From: Gammaproteobacteria bacterium HGW-Gammaproteobacteria-14
GTDB taxonomy: Bacteria > Pseudomonadota > Gammaproteobacteria > Pseudomonadales > Alcanivoracaceae
Assembly: GCA_002840115.1 (NCBI GenBank)
Contig: PGZG01000012.1
Location: 1 to 18,627, forward strand
Direction: 5' to 3'
DNA: 18,627 nucleotides
Below the pieces are notes generated by a model. The model worked only from the letters and a program-made list of their open reading frames with translations, was not told the DNA's origin and did no database searches. Every line of letters begins with the position of its first letter. Within the stretch, counting starts at the first letter, position 1. The position numbers and the translations under genes were made by a program. Of this stretch, positions 7,096 through 14,273 are shown piece by piece.

Positions 7096-7818
7096 TCAGT
7101 TTTCGGGTTCGGCACCAAAGGCGGCACTGAAATCCATGGCGGAGTCTTGCCGTAGGGGTTTGTCCGAAAGCGTAGGCGGCATCTCCGAGGGCGGTGCGGG
7201 CGGCCACCCGCCCAACGCTTGCCAGTGGTTAACAATGGTGCAGAACAGTTCGGCAGTGCGCATAGCGTCATAGAGTGCTGAGTGAGCTTCGCGCTGATCG
7301 AAGGGAATGCCCGCCATTTCACAGGCCTTGGCGAGAACGGTTTGCCCCAGGGCCAATCCTGCCAGTGACGCAGTATCAAAGCAGGAAAACGGGTGGAAAG
7401 GATCCCGTTTGCAACCGATACGGCTGGCTGCGGCCTTGACGAAGTCATGGTCAAAAAAAGCATTGTGCCCTACCAGAACGGCGCGATTGCACTCGTAATT
7501 GCGCATGGCCTTGCGGACGGGATCAAAAATACCGTTGATGGCTTGATCTTCGGGGACTGCCCCACGTAGCGGGTTGTCCGGGTCAATGCCGGTGAAGTCC
7601 AGGGCCGCCTGTTCGATATTGGCGCCATCAAACGGGTCCACATGGAAGTGGTGATAACGGCCGGGACGGAGCTTGCCGTCGTCGTCCATATCGATCAGAA
7701 CGGCGGCGATCTCCAGCAGAGCATCGGTACGAGGGTTGAATCCGCCGGTCTCGACGTCCACCACAACGGGCATAAAACCCCGGAAACGGGCGGCGAGGGA
7801 GGGCTTGCGATCGGTCAT
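7096..7818 (-). CDS. rnt: Ribonuclease T
   Basis: A 3'-5' exoribonuclease of the DEDDh family that trims the CCA end of tRNA and the 3' ends of 5S and 23S rRNA, acting as a homodimer. The catalytic residues are all present: Asp21 and Glu23 (VVDVETGG), Asp123 (HNAFFDHDF), His179 and Asp184 (HSALYD). They are offset by two from E. coli RNase T. The 240-residue length is slightly over the usual 215-225 because of a Pro-rich C-terminal tail (WPPAPPSEMPP and onward). ATG at 7816-7818 is selected over the one 24 bases upstream because AGGAG precedes it and the protein starts MTDRKPSLAARFRGF, as in homologues. It is divergent from argG with 171 bases between. Confidence 0.95.
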   Translation of the reverse strand: MTDRKPSLAARFRGFMPVVVDVETGGFNPRTDALLEIAAVLIDMDDDGKLRPGRYHHFHVDPFDGANIEQAALDFTGIDPDNPLRGAVPEDQAINGIFDPVRKAMRNYECNRAVLVGHNAFFDHDFVKAAASRIGCKRDPFHPFSCFDTASLAGLALGQTVLAKACEMAGIPFDQREAHSALYDAMRTAELFCTIVNHWQALGGWPPAPPSEMPPTLSDKPLRQDSAMDFSAAFGAEPEN

Positions 7819-7944
7819 GGAGGCTCCTGTCTGGGCGCCCATGCTAACCGATCAGGACGGTGGAGAAAAATTACCACGGCCATTATCGCCACTATTGCTG
7901 CGGAAGATCGATCCGGGTCCATGGATAACTGGCCCTCAGCCCCC

Positions 7945-7950
7945 TACAAT
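7945..7950 (+). promoter_or_regulatory. Possible -10 element of argG
   Basis: TACAAT lies 39 bases before the argG ATG, a normal distance for a short leader. No clear -35 box is seen 16-18 bases upstream, so an activator or weak promoter would be needed. No ArgR site was recognised by eye in the rnt-argG gap. Confidence 0.3.
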
Positions 7951-7989
7951 ACGCGCCCTGTTGAACCGAACTCTTACACGGAGCGACCC

Positions 7990-9213
7990 ATGTCCGATAT
8001 CAAGAAGGTAGTGCTGGCCTATTCCGGGGGGCTTGATACCTCGGTGATTGTCCGCTGGTTGCAGGAAACCTATCAGTGCGAGGTGGTGACCTTTACCGCC
8101 GATATCGGTCAGGGCGAAGAAGTTGAGCCAGCCCGCGCCAAGGCGCAGGCCATGGGCGTCAAGGAAATCTATATTGAAGATCTGCGCGAAGAGTTTGTGC
8201 GCGATTTTGTGTACCCGATGTTCCGTGCCAATACGGTCTATGAGGGCGAATACCTGTTGGGCACCTCCATTGCCCGACCGCTGATTGCCAAGCGTTTGAT
8301 CGAGATTGCCAATGAAACCGGCGCCGATGCGATTTCCCATGGTGCCACCGGCAAAGGCAATGATCAGGTGCGCTTTGAGCTTGGCGCCTATGCGTTGAAG
8401 CCCGGCGTCAAGGTGATTGCGCCCTGGCGTGAGTGGGATCTGAATTCCCGCGAGAAACTGATGGCCTACTGTGAAGATCACAATATTCCGGTGGATTTTG
8501 CCAAGAACAAAAAGAAATCGCCTTACTCCATGGACGCCAACTTGCTGCATATTTCCTATGAGGGAAATCGGCTGGAGGATCCCTGGACCGAAGCCGAAGA
8601 AGATATGTGGCGTTGGAGTGTGAGCCCGGAAACGGCTCCGGATACTCCCACGTATATCACCCTGGGTTATGAGAAGGGCGATATTGTTTCCATCGATGGC
8701 AAAGCAATAAGCCCGGCAGAAGTGCTGACCTATCTGAACAAGGTGGCCGGTGATAACGGCATTGGTCGGCTGGATCTGGTAGAGAATCGCTACGTGGGCA
8801 TGAAATCCCGTGGCTGCTATGAAACGCCTGGCGGCACCGTCATGCTGCGGGCCCATCGCGCCATTGAATCGCTGACACTGGATCGCGAGTCGGCACACCT
8901 GAAAGACAGTTTGATGCCGAAGTATGCAGAGCTGGTCTATAACGGTTACTGGTGGTCACCAGAGCGTCTGGCACTGCAAAAACTGATCGACACCACTCAG
9001 GAGCACGTTAATGGCGAGGTCCGGGTAAAACTCTACAAGGGCAATGTGATTGTCGCTGGTCGTCGTTCGGAGAGTGATAGCCTGTTCGATGCCTCTGTGG
9101 CTACTTTTGAAGATGACGCGGGTGCTTACAATCAGAAAGATGCGGAAGGCTTTATTCGCTTGAATGCCCTGCGTTTGCGGATTGCCGCCAAGAAGGGTCG
9201 CAAGATGCAGTAA
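7990..9213 (+). CDS. argG: Argininosuccinate synthase
   Basis: A 407-residue enzyme that joins citrulline and aspartate using ATP, giving argininosuccinate, AMP and pyrophosphate; it is the step after ArgF. The N-terminal ATP-pyrophosphatase P-loop SGGLDTS is at 12-18. Further family motifs include TADIGQGEE, SHGATGKGNDQVRFE, KKSPYSMDANLLHISYEG and VENRYVGMKSRGCYETPGG. The length is that of the short (about 400-residue) ArgG class rather than the 447-residue E. coli type. ATG at 7990 follows CGGAG and begins MSDIKKVVLAYSGG, the standard start, although the frame is open far upstream. Codon pairing on the other strand leaves a long antisense open frame that is not a gene. A terminator follows. 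Confidence 0.97.
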   Translation: MSDIKKVVLAYSGGLDTSVIVRWLQETYQCEVVTFTADIGQGEEVEPARAKAQAMGVKEIYIEDLREEFVRDFVYPMFRANTVYEGEYLLGTSIARPLIAKRLIEIANETGADAISHGATGKGNDQVRFELGAYALKPGVKVIAPWREWDLNSREKLMAYCEDHNIPVDFAKNKKKSPYSMDANLLHISYEGNRLEDPWTEAEEDMWRWSVSPETAPDTPTYITLGYEKGDIVSIDGKAISPAEVLTYLNKVAGDNGIGRLDLVENRYVGMKSRGCYETPGGTVMLRAHRAIESLTLDRESAHLKDSLMPKYAELVYNGYWWSPERLALQKLIDTTQEHVNGEVRVKLYKGNVIVAGRRSESDSLFDASVATFEDDAGAYNQKDAEGFIRLNALRLRIAAKKGRKMQ

Positions 9214-9243
9214 CGGCGCATCATGACTTGACGCCTGCTATAG

Positions 9244-9270
9244 AACGCCCGACGCTAGTCGGGCGTTTTT
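9244..9270 (+). terminator. Intrinsic terminator after argG
   Basis: AACGCCCGAC (9244-9253), a GCTA loop, GTCGGGCGTT (9258-9267), then a continuing T-run to 9270. The stem is 10 bp and GC-rich, about 30 bases past the argG stop. It separates argG from the gloA cluster. Confidence 0.92.
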
Positions 9271-9320
9271 GTTAGTGGCCGTAATGCCAATGATCGGGCA
9301 GATCATAGGAGCATCAGTAG

Positions 9321-9365
9321 GTGAGTCAGAAGGGTGATCAGGAAAACGGCCAGAAAAGTGATTAG
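9321..9365 (+). CDS. Candidate 14-codon upstream ORF before gloA
   Basis: GTG at 9321 opens a frame that ends in TAG at 9363-9365 and would give MSQKGDQENGQKSD. AGGAG (9307-9311) sits 9 bases before it. Its stop overlaps the GGAG used by gloA (9365-9368), so translation of the two could be coupled. The leader is unusually purine-rich with repeated GAT(C/T)A-GGA segments, so a chance frame with a chance ribosome site is quite possible. Confidence 0.2.
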   Translation: MSQKGDQENGQKSD

Positions 9366-9374
9366 GAGAGAAAG

Positions 9375-9767
9375 ATGCGTATTCTTCACACGATGCTGCG
9401 GGTAGGCGATCTGGAACGCTCTATCGAGTTCTATACCGAAGTGCTGGGTATGCGTCTGTTGCGTCGCAAGGATTATCCGGAAGGTCGGTTTACGCTTGCG
9501 TTTGTTGGATACCAGGAAGAATCCGACGGCGCTGTCATTGAGCTGACCCATAATTGGGATACAGCGCAGTATGATATGGGCAGCGGTTATGGTCATGTGG
9601 CGCTGGCGGTGGATGATGTCTATGCGGCCTGTGATCGGATTCGTGGGCGTGGTGGGCGTATTACTCGTGAGCCTGGCCCGATGAAGCATGGCAGCACCAT
9701 ACTGGCGTTTGTAGAAGATCCTGACGGCTACAAAATCGAGCTGCTGGAAGAAAAACGCAGTCACTGA
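9375..9767 (+). CDS. gloA: Lactoylglutathione lyase (glyoxalase I)
   Basis: Converts the hemithioacetal of methylglyoxal and glutathione to S-lactoylglutathione in the cytoplasm. The 130 residues form two vicinal-oxygen-chelate motifs. The four metal ligands His5, Glu56, His74 and Glu122 fall at exactly the positions of E. coli GlxI, which is a nickel enzyme of similar length (135 residues). The lack of the longer insertions of zinc-type enzymes supports the nickel class. GGAG precedes ATG at 9375. RimB-like begins 30 bases downstream with no terminator, so gloA may head a six-gene transcript running to 14273. Confidence 0.95.
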   Translation: MRILHTMLRVGDLERSIEFYTEVLGMRLLRRKDYPEGRFTLAFVGYQEESDGAVIELTHNWDTAQYDMGSGYGHVALAVDDVYAACDRIRGRGGRITREPGPMKHGSTILAFVEDPDGYKIELLEEKRSH

Positions 9768-9797
9768 CTTTGGTGACGGCGATCAGAGGAACAGGCT

Positions 9798-10223
9798 ATG
9801 CAAACCATGGGTTGGCGTGAATGGGTTGGGCTGCCGCAGCTTGGCATTGAGCATATCAAGGCAAAAGTGGATACCGGTGCCCGGACATCCGCCTTGCATG
9901 CCTTCGAGATCAATACATTTTTTCAAGAGCAGCAGGAGTGGGTTCGATTTCGCATTCACCCGTTGCAAAAAAACAGCGATCTGGTGGTCGAGTGCCAATG
10001 CCCGATAGTGGCACGTCGGGTGGTAACGGACTCCGGCGGTCATAGTGAAGAAAGATTGGTTATTCGTACCGAGATTCAGCTGGCGGGTCAGTGCTGGCCA
10101 ATAGAAATCACTTTGACGGATCGTGAAAATATGACCTTTCGCATGCTGTTGGGGCGCACCGCCATGGGCGGCTTCTGCGTTGACCCCCATGCTTCTTATT
10201 TACTGGGCCGGCGCCCGGAGTAA
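9798..10223 (+). CDS. RimB-like retropepsin-fold protein (Zn_protease / COG4067 family)
   Basis: A 141-residue cytoplasmic protein with no signal peptide. It has the aspartic-protease-type motif KVDTGARTSALHA, with Asp25-Thr26-Gly27-Ala28, and a later hydrophobic-hydrophobic-Gly element FRMLLGRTAM, as in single-domain retropepsins that dimerise. The family is annotated as putative ATP-dependent zinc protease (PF05618), a name that does not fit the motif. It is commonly encoded beside RimK, and in Pseudomonas a RimB protein has been linked to RimK (from memory). Here its TAA shares a base with an ATG of the rimK frame. I infer that it trims or regulates glutamate tails made by RimK. Whether it cleaves peptides at all is not shown by the sequence. 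Confidence 0.8.
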   Translation: MQTMGWREWVGLPQLGIEHIKAKVDTGARTSALHAFEINTFFQEQQEWVRFRIHPLQKNSDLVVECQCPIVARRVVTDSGGHSEERLVIRTEIQLAGQCWPIEITLTDRENMTFRMLLGRTAMGGFCVDPHASYLLGRRPE

Positions 10224-10228
10224 TGGCC

Positions 10229-11137
10229 ATGAAAATTGCTATTTTGTCTCGTAATTCAAAGCTGTATTCAACGCGCCGACTGGTGGAGGCGGGGGAACAG
10301 GCCGGTCATGAAATGCATGTGATTGATACCTTGCGTTGTTATATGAGCATGGAGGCTAATCGCCCGGAGATTCACTATCGCGGCAAGGTGCTGGAAGGGT
10401 TTGATGCAGTAATTCCAAGAATCGGTGCCTCCATTACGTTTTATGGTGCCGCGGTATTGCGGCAGTTTGAAATGATGGGAGTGTTTCCGGTCAATGAGTC
10501 GGTGGCCATTACCCGCTCACGGGACAAGCTTCGCTCACTGCAGTTGCTGGCCCGTAAAGGAGTGGGATTGCCAGTGACGGGTTTTGCCAATGCGCCCGAT
10601 GATATCCCTGATCTGATCAGCATGGTGGGTGGTGCGCCGCTGGTCATTAAACTACTGGAGGGTACGCAGGGTATCGGTGTGGTGCTGGCGGAAACCCGGC
10701 AGGCGGCAGAGTCAGTGATCGAAGCCTTTATGGGGTTGTCGGCTAATATCATGGTGCAGGAATACATCAAGGAAGCTGGAGGTGCGGACATTCGCTGTTT
10801 TGTGGTGGATGGCAAGGTGGTTGCGGCGATGAAGCGGCAGGCCAAAGAGGGTGAGTTTCGTTCCAACTTGCATCGCGGTGGTAGTGCCAGCCTAATCCGT
10901 ATTACGCCTCGGGAGCGGGCCACCGCTGTGCGTGCTGCCCAGATTATGGGATTGAATGTGGCGGGTGTCGATATTCTGCGTTCTGAGCGAGGGCCGCTGG
11001 TCATGGAAGTGAATTCTTCCCCGGGATTGGAGGGGATTGAGGGGGCGACCGGAAAAGATGTGGCCGCCATGATTATTCATTTTATCGAGAATACGGCTCG
11101 CCCCCATCGCACCCGAACCAAAGGAAGTCGAGGATGA
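10229..11137 (+). CDS. rimK: Ribosomal protein S6 glutamate ligase RimK
   Basis: An ATP-grasp ligase of 302 residues, closely similar to E. coli RimK along its length: MKIAILSRNSKLYSTRRL, DAVIPRIGASITFYG, RDKLRS, VIKLLEGTQGIGVVLAE, MVQEYIKEAGGADIRCF, EFRSNLHRGG, VAGVDILRSERGPLVMEVNSSPGLEGIE. It adds glutamates to the C-terminus of ribosomal protein S6 (RpsF) and can make poly-alpha-glutamate in vitro. An in-frame ATG at 10223 overlaps the TAA of the upstream gene. ATG at 10229 is preferred because GGAG (10217-10220) is then 8 bases away, not 2, and MKIAILSR is the conserved N-terminus. Its TGA overlaps the next ATG by 4 bases, so the ligase and the downstream hydrolase are co-translated. Confidence 0.95.
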   Translation: MKIAILSRNSKLYSTRRLVEAGEQAGHEMHVIDTLRCYMSMEANRPEIHYRGKVLEGFDAVIPRIGASITFYGAAVLRQFEMMGVFPVNESVAITRSRDKLRSLQLLARKGVGLPVTGFANAPDDIPDLISMVGGAPLVIKLLEGTQGIGVVLAETRQAAESVIEAFMGLSANIMVQEYIKEAGGADIRCFVVDGKVVAAMKRQAKEGEFRSNLHRGGSASLIRITPRERATAVRAAQIMGLNVAGVDILRSERGPLVMEVNSSPGLEGIEGATGKDVAAMIIHFIENTARPHRTRTKGSRG

Positions 11138-12198
11138 ATGCTGACGCTCTTGCCAAGCCCTTTGAACTTGCCGGTGTCAGTGTGGCGCCGGGTAAGCGTG
11201 CAGTGGTGGAAATGCCCGCCGCGCAGCTTTACACCAATACGCCACTGAATATTCCGGTGCATGTTGTCCATGGTCGCAAGCCGGGTCCGGTGTTACTGGT
11301 TTGCGCTGCGATTCATGGCGATGAGCTTAATGGTGTTGAAATTATTCGCCGCGTATTACAGACCCAGAGTTTGCGCAGCTTGCGCGGTACCCTGGTGGCG
11401 GTGCCGGTGGTGAATGTATTTGGTTTTATTCACAAGTCGCGCTATTTGCCCGATCGCCGTGACCTTAATCGCTGCTTTCCCGGTTCCGAATCTGGCAGTT
11501 TGGGAGCGCGAATGGCGAACCTGTTCAAGACACAGGTGCTGGATTGCTGTACCCACGCCATTGATTTACATACCGGCGCGATCTATCGCAGTAACCTGCC
11601 GCAAATTCGCGCCAATCTGGATAGTACCGCCACCGCCGAAATGGCCCATGCGTTTGGTGTGCCGCTGATTCTTAACTCGGTGCTGCGTGATGGTACTCTG
11701 CGGGAAGTGGCCGAGGCCCAGAACATTCCGGTGATTACCTATGAAGCCGGAGAAGCCCTGCGATTTGATGAAGGCAGTATTCGTGCCGGGCTGCGAGGAG
11801 TACTTAATGTCATGCGGCATCTGAGCATGTTGCCGCCATCGCGCAAACCCCATGCACAGGTGGAGCCAGCGGTGGCTCGTAGCTCGTTATGGGTGCGGGC
11901 AGAGCGTGACGGTGTGTTTCGTTCACTGGTTGCTCTCGGCGATCGTGTTAAGCAAGGGCAAGTGCTGGGCCGTATTGGCAGTCCGTTTTCCGCCGAGGAA
12001 ATGGAAATTGTTTCTCCCTGCGGCGGTATTCTGGTGGGGCGCGATAATCTACCTTTGGTGAACGAAGGGGAGGCCCTGTTTCATATTGCGCGCTTTGAAG
12101 AAGTCAAAGAAGTGGCGGAGCAAGTGCAGGCTTTTGCGGCGGATATTCTTGAGGGTGTGACGTTGGGTGCCGCAGCGGAGCCCCCGGTATCCCCCTGA
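11134..12198 (+). CDS. Succinylglutamate desuccinylase/aspartoacylase family metallo-hydrolase
   Basis: A 354-residue member of the M14-like AstE/AspA superfamily (COG3608). Zinc ligands are His61 and Glu64 in HGDE and His146 in DLHT. Substrate-side DLNRCFPG is at 110-117 and the catalytic Glu is probably 204 in TYEAGE. The last 100 residues form an extra domain with a lipoyl/biotinyl-like look (RDGVFRSLVALGDRVKQGQVLG), typical of this subfamily. Such enzymes cut an N-acyl or amide bond next to an acidic amino acid. The ast genes of arginine catabolism are absent, so it is unlikely to be AstE. The 4-bp overlap with rimK and the RimB-like gene suggest it removes or recycles glutamyl groups. 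The target is inferred only. Confidence 0.85.
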   Translation: MNADALAKPFELAGVSVAPGKRAVVEMPAAQLYTNTPLNIPVHVVHGRKPGPVLLVCAAIHGDELNGVEIIRRVLQTQSLRSLRGTLVAVPVVNVFGFIHKSRYLPDRRDLNRCFPGSESGSLGARMANLFKTQVLDCCTHAIDLHTGAIYRSNLPQIRANLDSTATAEMAHAFGVPLILNSVLRDGTLREVAEAQNIPVITYEAGEALRFDEGSIRAGLRGVLNVMRHLSMLPPSRKPHAQVEPAVARSSLWVRAERDGVFRSLVALGDRVKQGQVLGRIGSPFSAEEMEIVSPCGGILVGRDNLPLVNEGEALFHIARFEEVKEVAEQVQAFAADILEGVTLGAAAEPPVSP

Positions 12199-12232
12199 AA
12201 ACGGTCGCGAATAGCGCATCGGGAGAAAAGGA

Positions 12233-13486
12233 ATGATTAATACCGTCGCCGTGATTGGCAGCGGCATGGCGGGTTTGGCCGCTGCTCGTCGTTGTCGTCA
12301 GTCGGGTTATGACGTTACTGTGTTTGAGGCCTGTTCGGGTCGCGGTATGGACTCCCATGCGATGCATGTCCATAACGGTATTGTGGATGTGCCTCTTCGT
12401 GTGATGAGCCCGGAACATTGGTGCAGTGTATTGACGCTGGCTAAAGAAGTGCAGGTGGATACCTTCGCGGTGAATACCTATGTGTCTTGCAGTGACACCG
12501 ATGGCCATAGCTGGTTTACCAGTGGCCGTATGCCGCTGACGGGCTGGCCCTTTGTGGGCTCCTGGCGTTATCTTCGCCCGCCAACGCTGACCATTGCTGC
12601 GGGTATACGACAACTTGCCGCGATTGATGTGGAGCGTTTGCTGCAAAATCCGCACATTACTTTACAACAAGTGCTAGCCGAACAGCGCTTTGAATCGCGG
12701 TTCTGGCGCGGGCTGATATTGCCGTTATTAACGACTATCTGTACCTGTGACGAAGAGCATCTGCTGAATTGGCCTGCCGGGCAATTGTTGGCCCTGTTGC
12801 AGCAGATTATGCATGGCGAGCAGTTGTTGCGGTTGCAGGGTGGCACATCGGCATTGGTCGATGCCCTGGCCCAGGGGCTGACATCTTTCAGTGGCAGTCC
12901 AGTTACCCAAGTTAAAGAGCAAGAGCATGGTGTGTTGGTGGTTAACGATCGTCACGAAGGCGGTGTTTATGATCGTGTCATTATTGCCACCCAGGCGAAT
13001 CAGCTGAACTTTCTTCAGGGGGAGTCCTATGACGGCGAAAAAGCCGTTTTGGCGGCGGTTCGCTATGACCATGGCGAGCTGTGTGTGCATAGTGATCCGC
13101 GTTTTATGCCCCGTCGTCGCAATGACTGGAAAGCATTGAATTTCCAATCCGGTAACGATTTAAACGATGTTATGTTCACTGTCTGGGTCAATGCGGTGGA
13201 GCCCTCCTTGCATGGAAAAGCGCCGGTGTTCCAGACCTGGAATCCGCTCTATCCGATACGGGAAGATGCGCTGTTGGCGCGGGTGCCGCTGCAGCGGGCG
13301 GTGGTTCACTCTGGCACGGCGGCGGTCTTGGAAGCGCTGAACCGTTGGCACCAACAGCCGGGCCGTCGAGTGTTTTACTCTGGTTCCTGGGCCCACGAAG
13401 GTGTGCCGTTGCTGGAGTCAGCGGTGCGTGCTTCCGAGCGAGTGGTGGATATCCTGCGGCAACAGCAACGTGTCGCAGAGTCCTGA
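12233..13486 (+). CDS. FAD/NAD(P)-binding amine-oxidase-like oxidoreductase
   Basis: A 417-residue flavoprotein with an N-terminal Rossmann dinucleotide motif VAVIGSGMAGLAAA (Gly9, Gly11, Gly14) and Glu33 after the second strand for the ribose. A C-terminal FAD contact GSWAHEGVPLLESAVRASERV closes the fold, as in the COG2907/amine-oxidase group. The second FAD motif, normally R-x-G-G, reads GRGMDSH, and VDVPLRVM follows. No signal peptide or membrane segment is evident. Good ribosome site GGAGAAAAGGA precedes ATG 12233, 34 bases after the AstE-like gene. The next gene, a methyltransferase, starts inside it. Relatives are often beside lipid-modifying methyltransferases or desaturase-like genes, so a lipid or quinone-like substrate is possible, but I cannot name a function. 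Confidence 0.75.
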   Translation: MINTVAVIGSGMAGLAAARRCRQSGYDVTVFEACSGRGMDSHAMHVHNGIVDVPLRVMSPEHWCSVLTLAKEVQVDTFAVNTYVSCSDTDGHSWFTSGRMPLTGWPFVGSWRYLRPPTLTIAAGIRQLAAIDVERLLQNPHITLQQVLAEQRFESRFWRGLILPLLTTICTCDEEHLLNWPAGQLLALLQQIMHGEQLLRLQGGTSALVDALAQGLTSFSGSPVTQVKEQEHGVLVVNDRHEGGVYDRVIIATQANQLNFLQGESYDGEKAVLAAVRYDHGELCVHSDPRFMPRRRNDWKALNFQSGNDLNDVMFTVWVNAVEPSLHGKAPVFQTWNPLYPIREDALLARVPLQRAVVHSGTAAVLEALNRWHQQPGRRVFYSGSWAHEGVPLLESAVRASERVVDILRQQQRVAES

Positions 13487-14273
13487 ACGTTTTGCCATTG
13501 ACGGAGGCCTGCTTGCGGGTCACGACGGTGATGGGCGCTGGAATAATCTGGGTTATTGGCGGCACGCAAATAATTACAGTGATGCCTGTGCCGCGTTGGC
13601 ACGATTGCATGGCCGGGTGGCGGGGCTTTCAGAAAATCATTCAGTGTTGGAATTGGCCTGCGGTTATGGTGCGGGTCTGGATCTTTGGCGACAGGAGTTT
13701 GCCGTAGGTTCTGTGCTCGGTCTTGAATATCGACAGCATTGCGTTGAAGTCATTAATGATGCTCGGGTAATACATGGTCGCTTTGATATGCCTTTCCCGG
13801 AGTCACTGGGGCGCGGTTTCGTTGATGCGGTGGTGTGTGTTGATGCTGCTTATCATGCCCGTTCGTTGACGGCCTTTCTCAGCAATATTTTTCCTGTACT
13901 GAAGGCGAATGGCCGGCTGGTTTTTTCTACACTAGTGCGTTCTGAGGGCAACACTTCTTTTTGGTCTCGGCAGCGTAATCGGATGTTATTACGCCTTGCC
14001 AGCATGCCGGATGCCAGTGTGCTACCGATCAACACATTGCAGGAAACCCTCAATCAGCAAGGTTTTGATGCCAGTTTTGAGGATGTCAGCGAGGATGTCT
14101 TTTCAGGTTTTTCTCAGTGGGTTCGTTACCGCGAGCAGCAGCTGCTGCCTGACCAGCGTCGCTCTCCGGCATGGTTAAAAATACGATTCACAGCCCGCTG
14201 GTGTGAGGCTTTGGCGGCAGACCGATCATTGCGTTACATGATGGTGAGCGCTACGAAACGGGCTCCGGTTTAG
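13470..14273 (+). CDS. Class I SAM-dependent methyltransferase
   Basis: A 267-residue methyltransferase. NLGYW (26-30), seen in sterol, tocopherol and fatty-acid-type methyltransferases, precedes SAM motif I VLELACGYGAG (59-69), the acidic residue Glu86 after strand 2, and the post-motif DAVVCVDAAYH (119-129). GTG at 13470 is the only reasonable start: the alternative ATG at 13401 adds residues that are just the shadow of the upstream frame. There is no clear Shine-Dalgarno, and it overlaps the oxidoreductase gene by 17 bases, which suggests translational coupling. The aromatic NLGYW start and the oxidoreductase partner suggest a hydrophobic substrate. Its TAG overlaps the convergent nth stop by 4 bases with no terminator. 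Confidence 0.82.
   Translation: MSQSPERFAIDGGLLAGHDGDGRWNNLGYWRHANNYSDACAALARLHGRVAGLSENHSVLELACGYGAGLDLWRQEFAVGSVLGLEYRQHCVEVINDARVIHGRFDMPFPESLGRGFVDAVVCVDAAYHARSLTAFLSNIFPVLKANGRLVFSTLVRSEGNTSFWSRQRNRMLLRLASMPDASVLPINTLQETLNQQGFDASFEDVSEDVFSGFSQWVRYREQQLLPDQRRSPAWLKIRFTARWCEALAADRSLRYMMVSATKRAPV

Noticed and set aside
7642..7989. Upstream extension of ArgG to an ATG at 7642.
   Set aside because: It overlaps rnt on the other strand, contains no ArgG homology, and the ATG at 7990 with CGGAG gives the standard N-terminus.
7936..8898. A 320-codon minus-strand frame opposite argG.
   Set aside because: It is the mirror of a conserved coding sequence, lacks family motifs, and would cross the argG promoter region.
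9303..9764. A 153-codon minus-strand frame opposite gloA.
   Set aside because: All four glyoxalase metal ligands support the plus-strand gene, and the minus frame has no recognisable motif.
11134..12198. Naming the AstE-like gene astE or aspA.
   Set aside because: No other arginine succinyltransferase pathway gene is present, and coupling to rimK points to another substrate.
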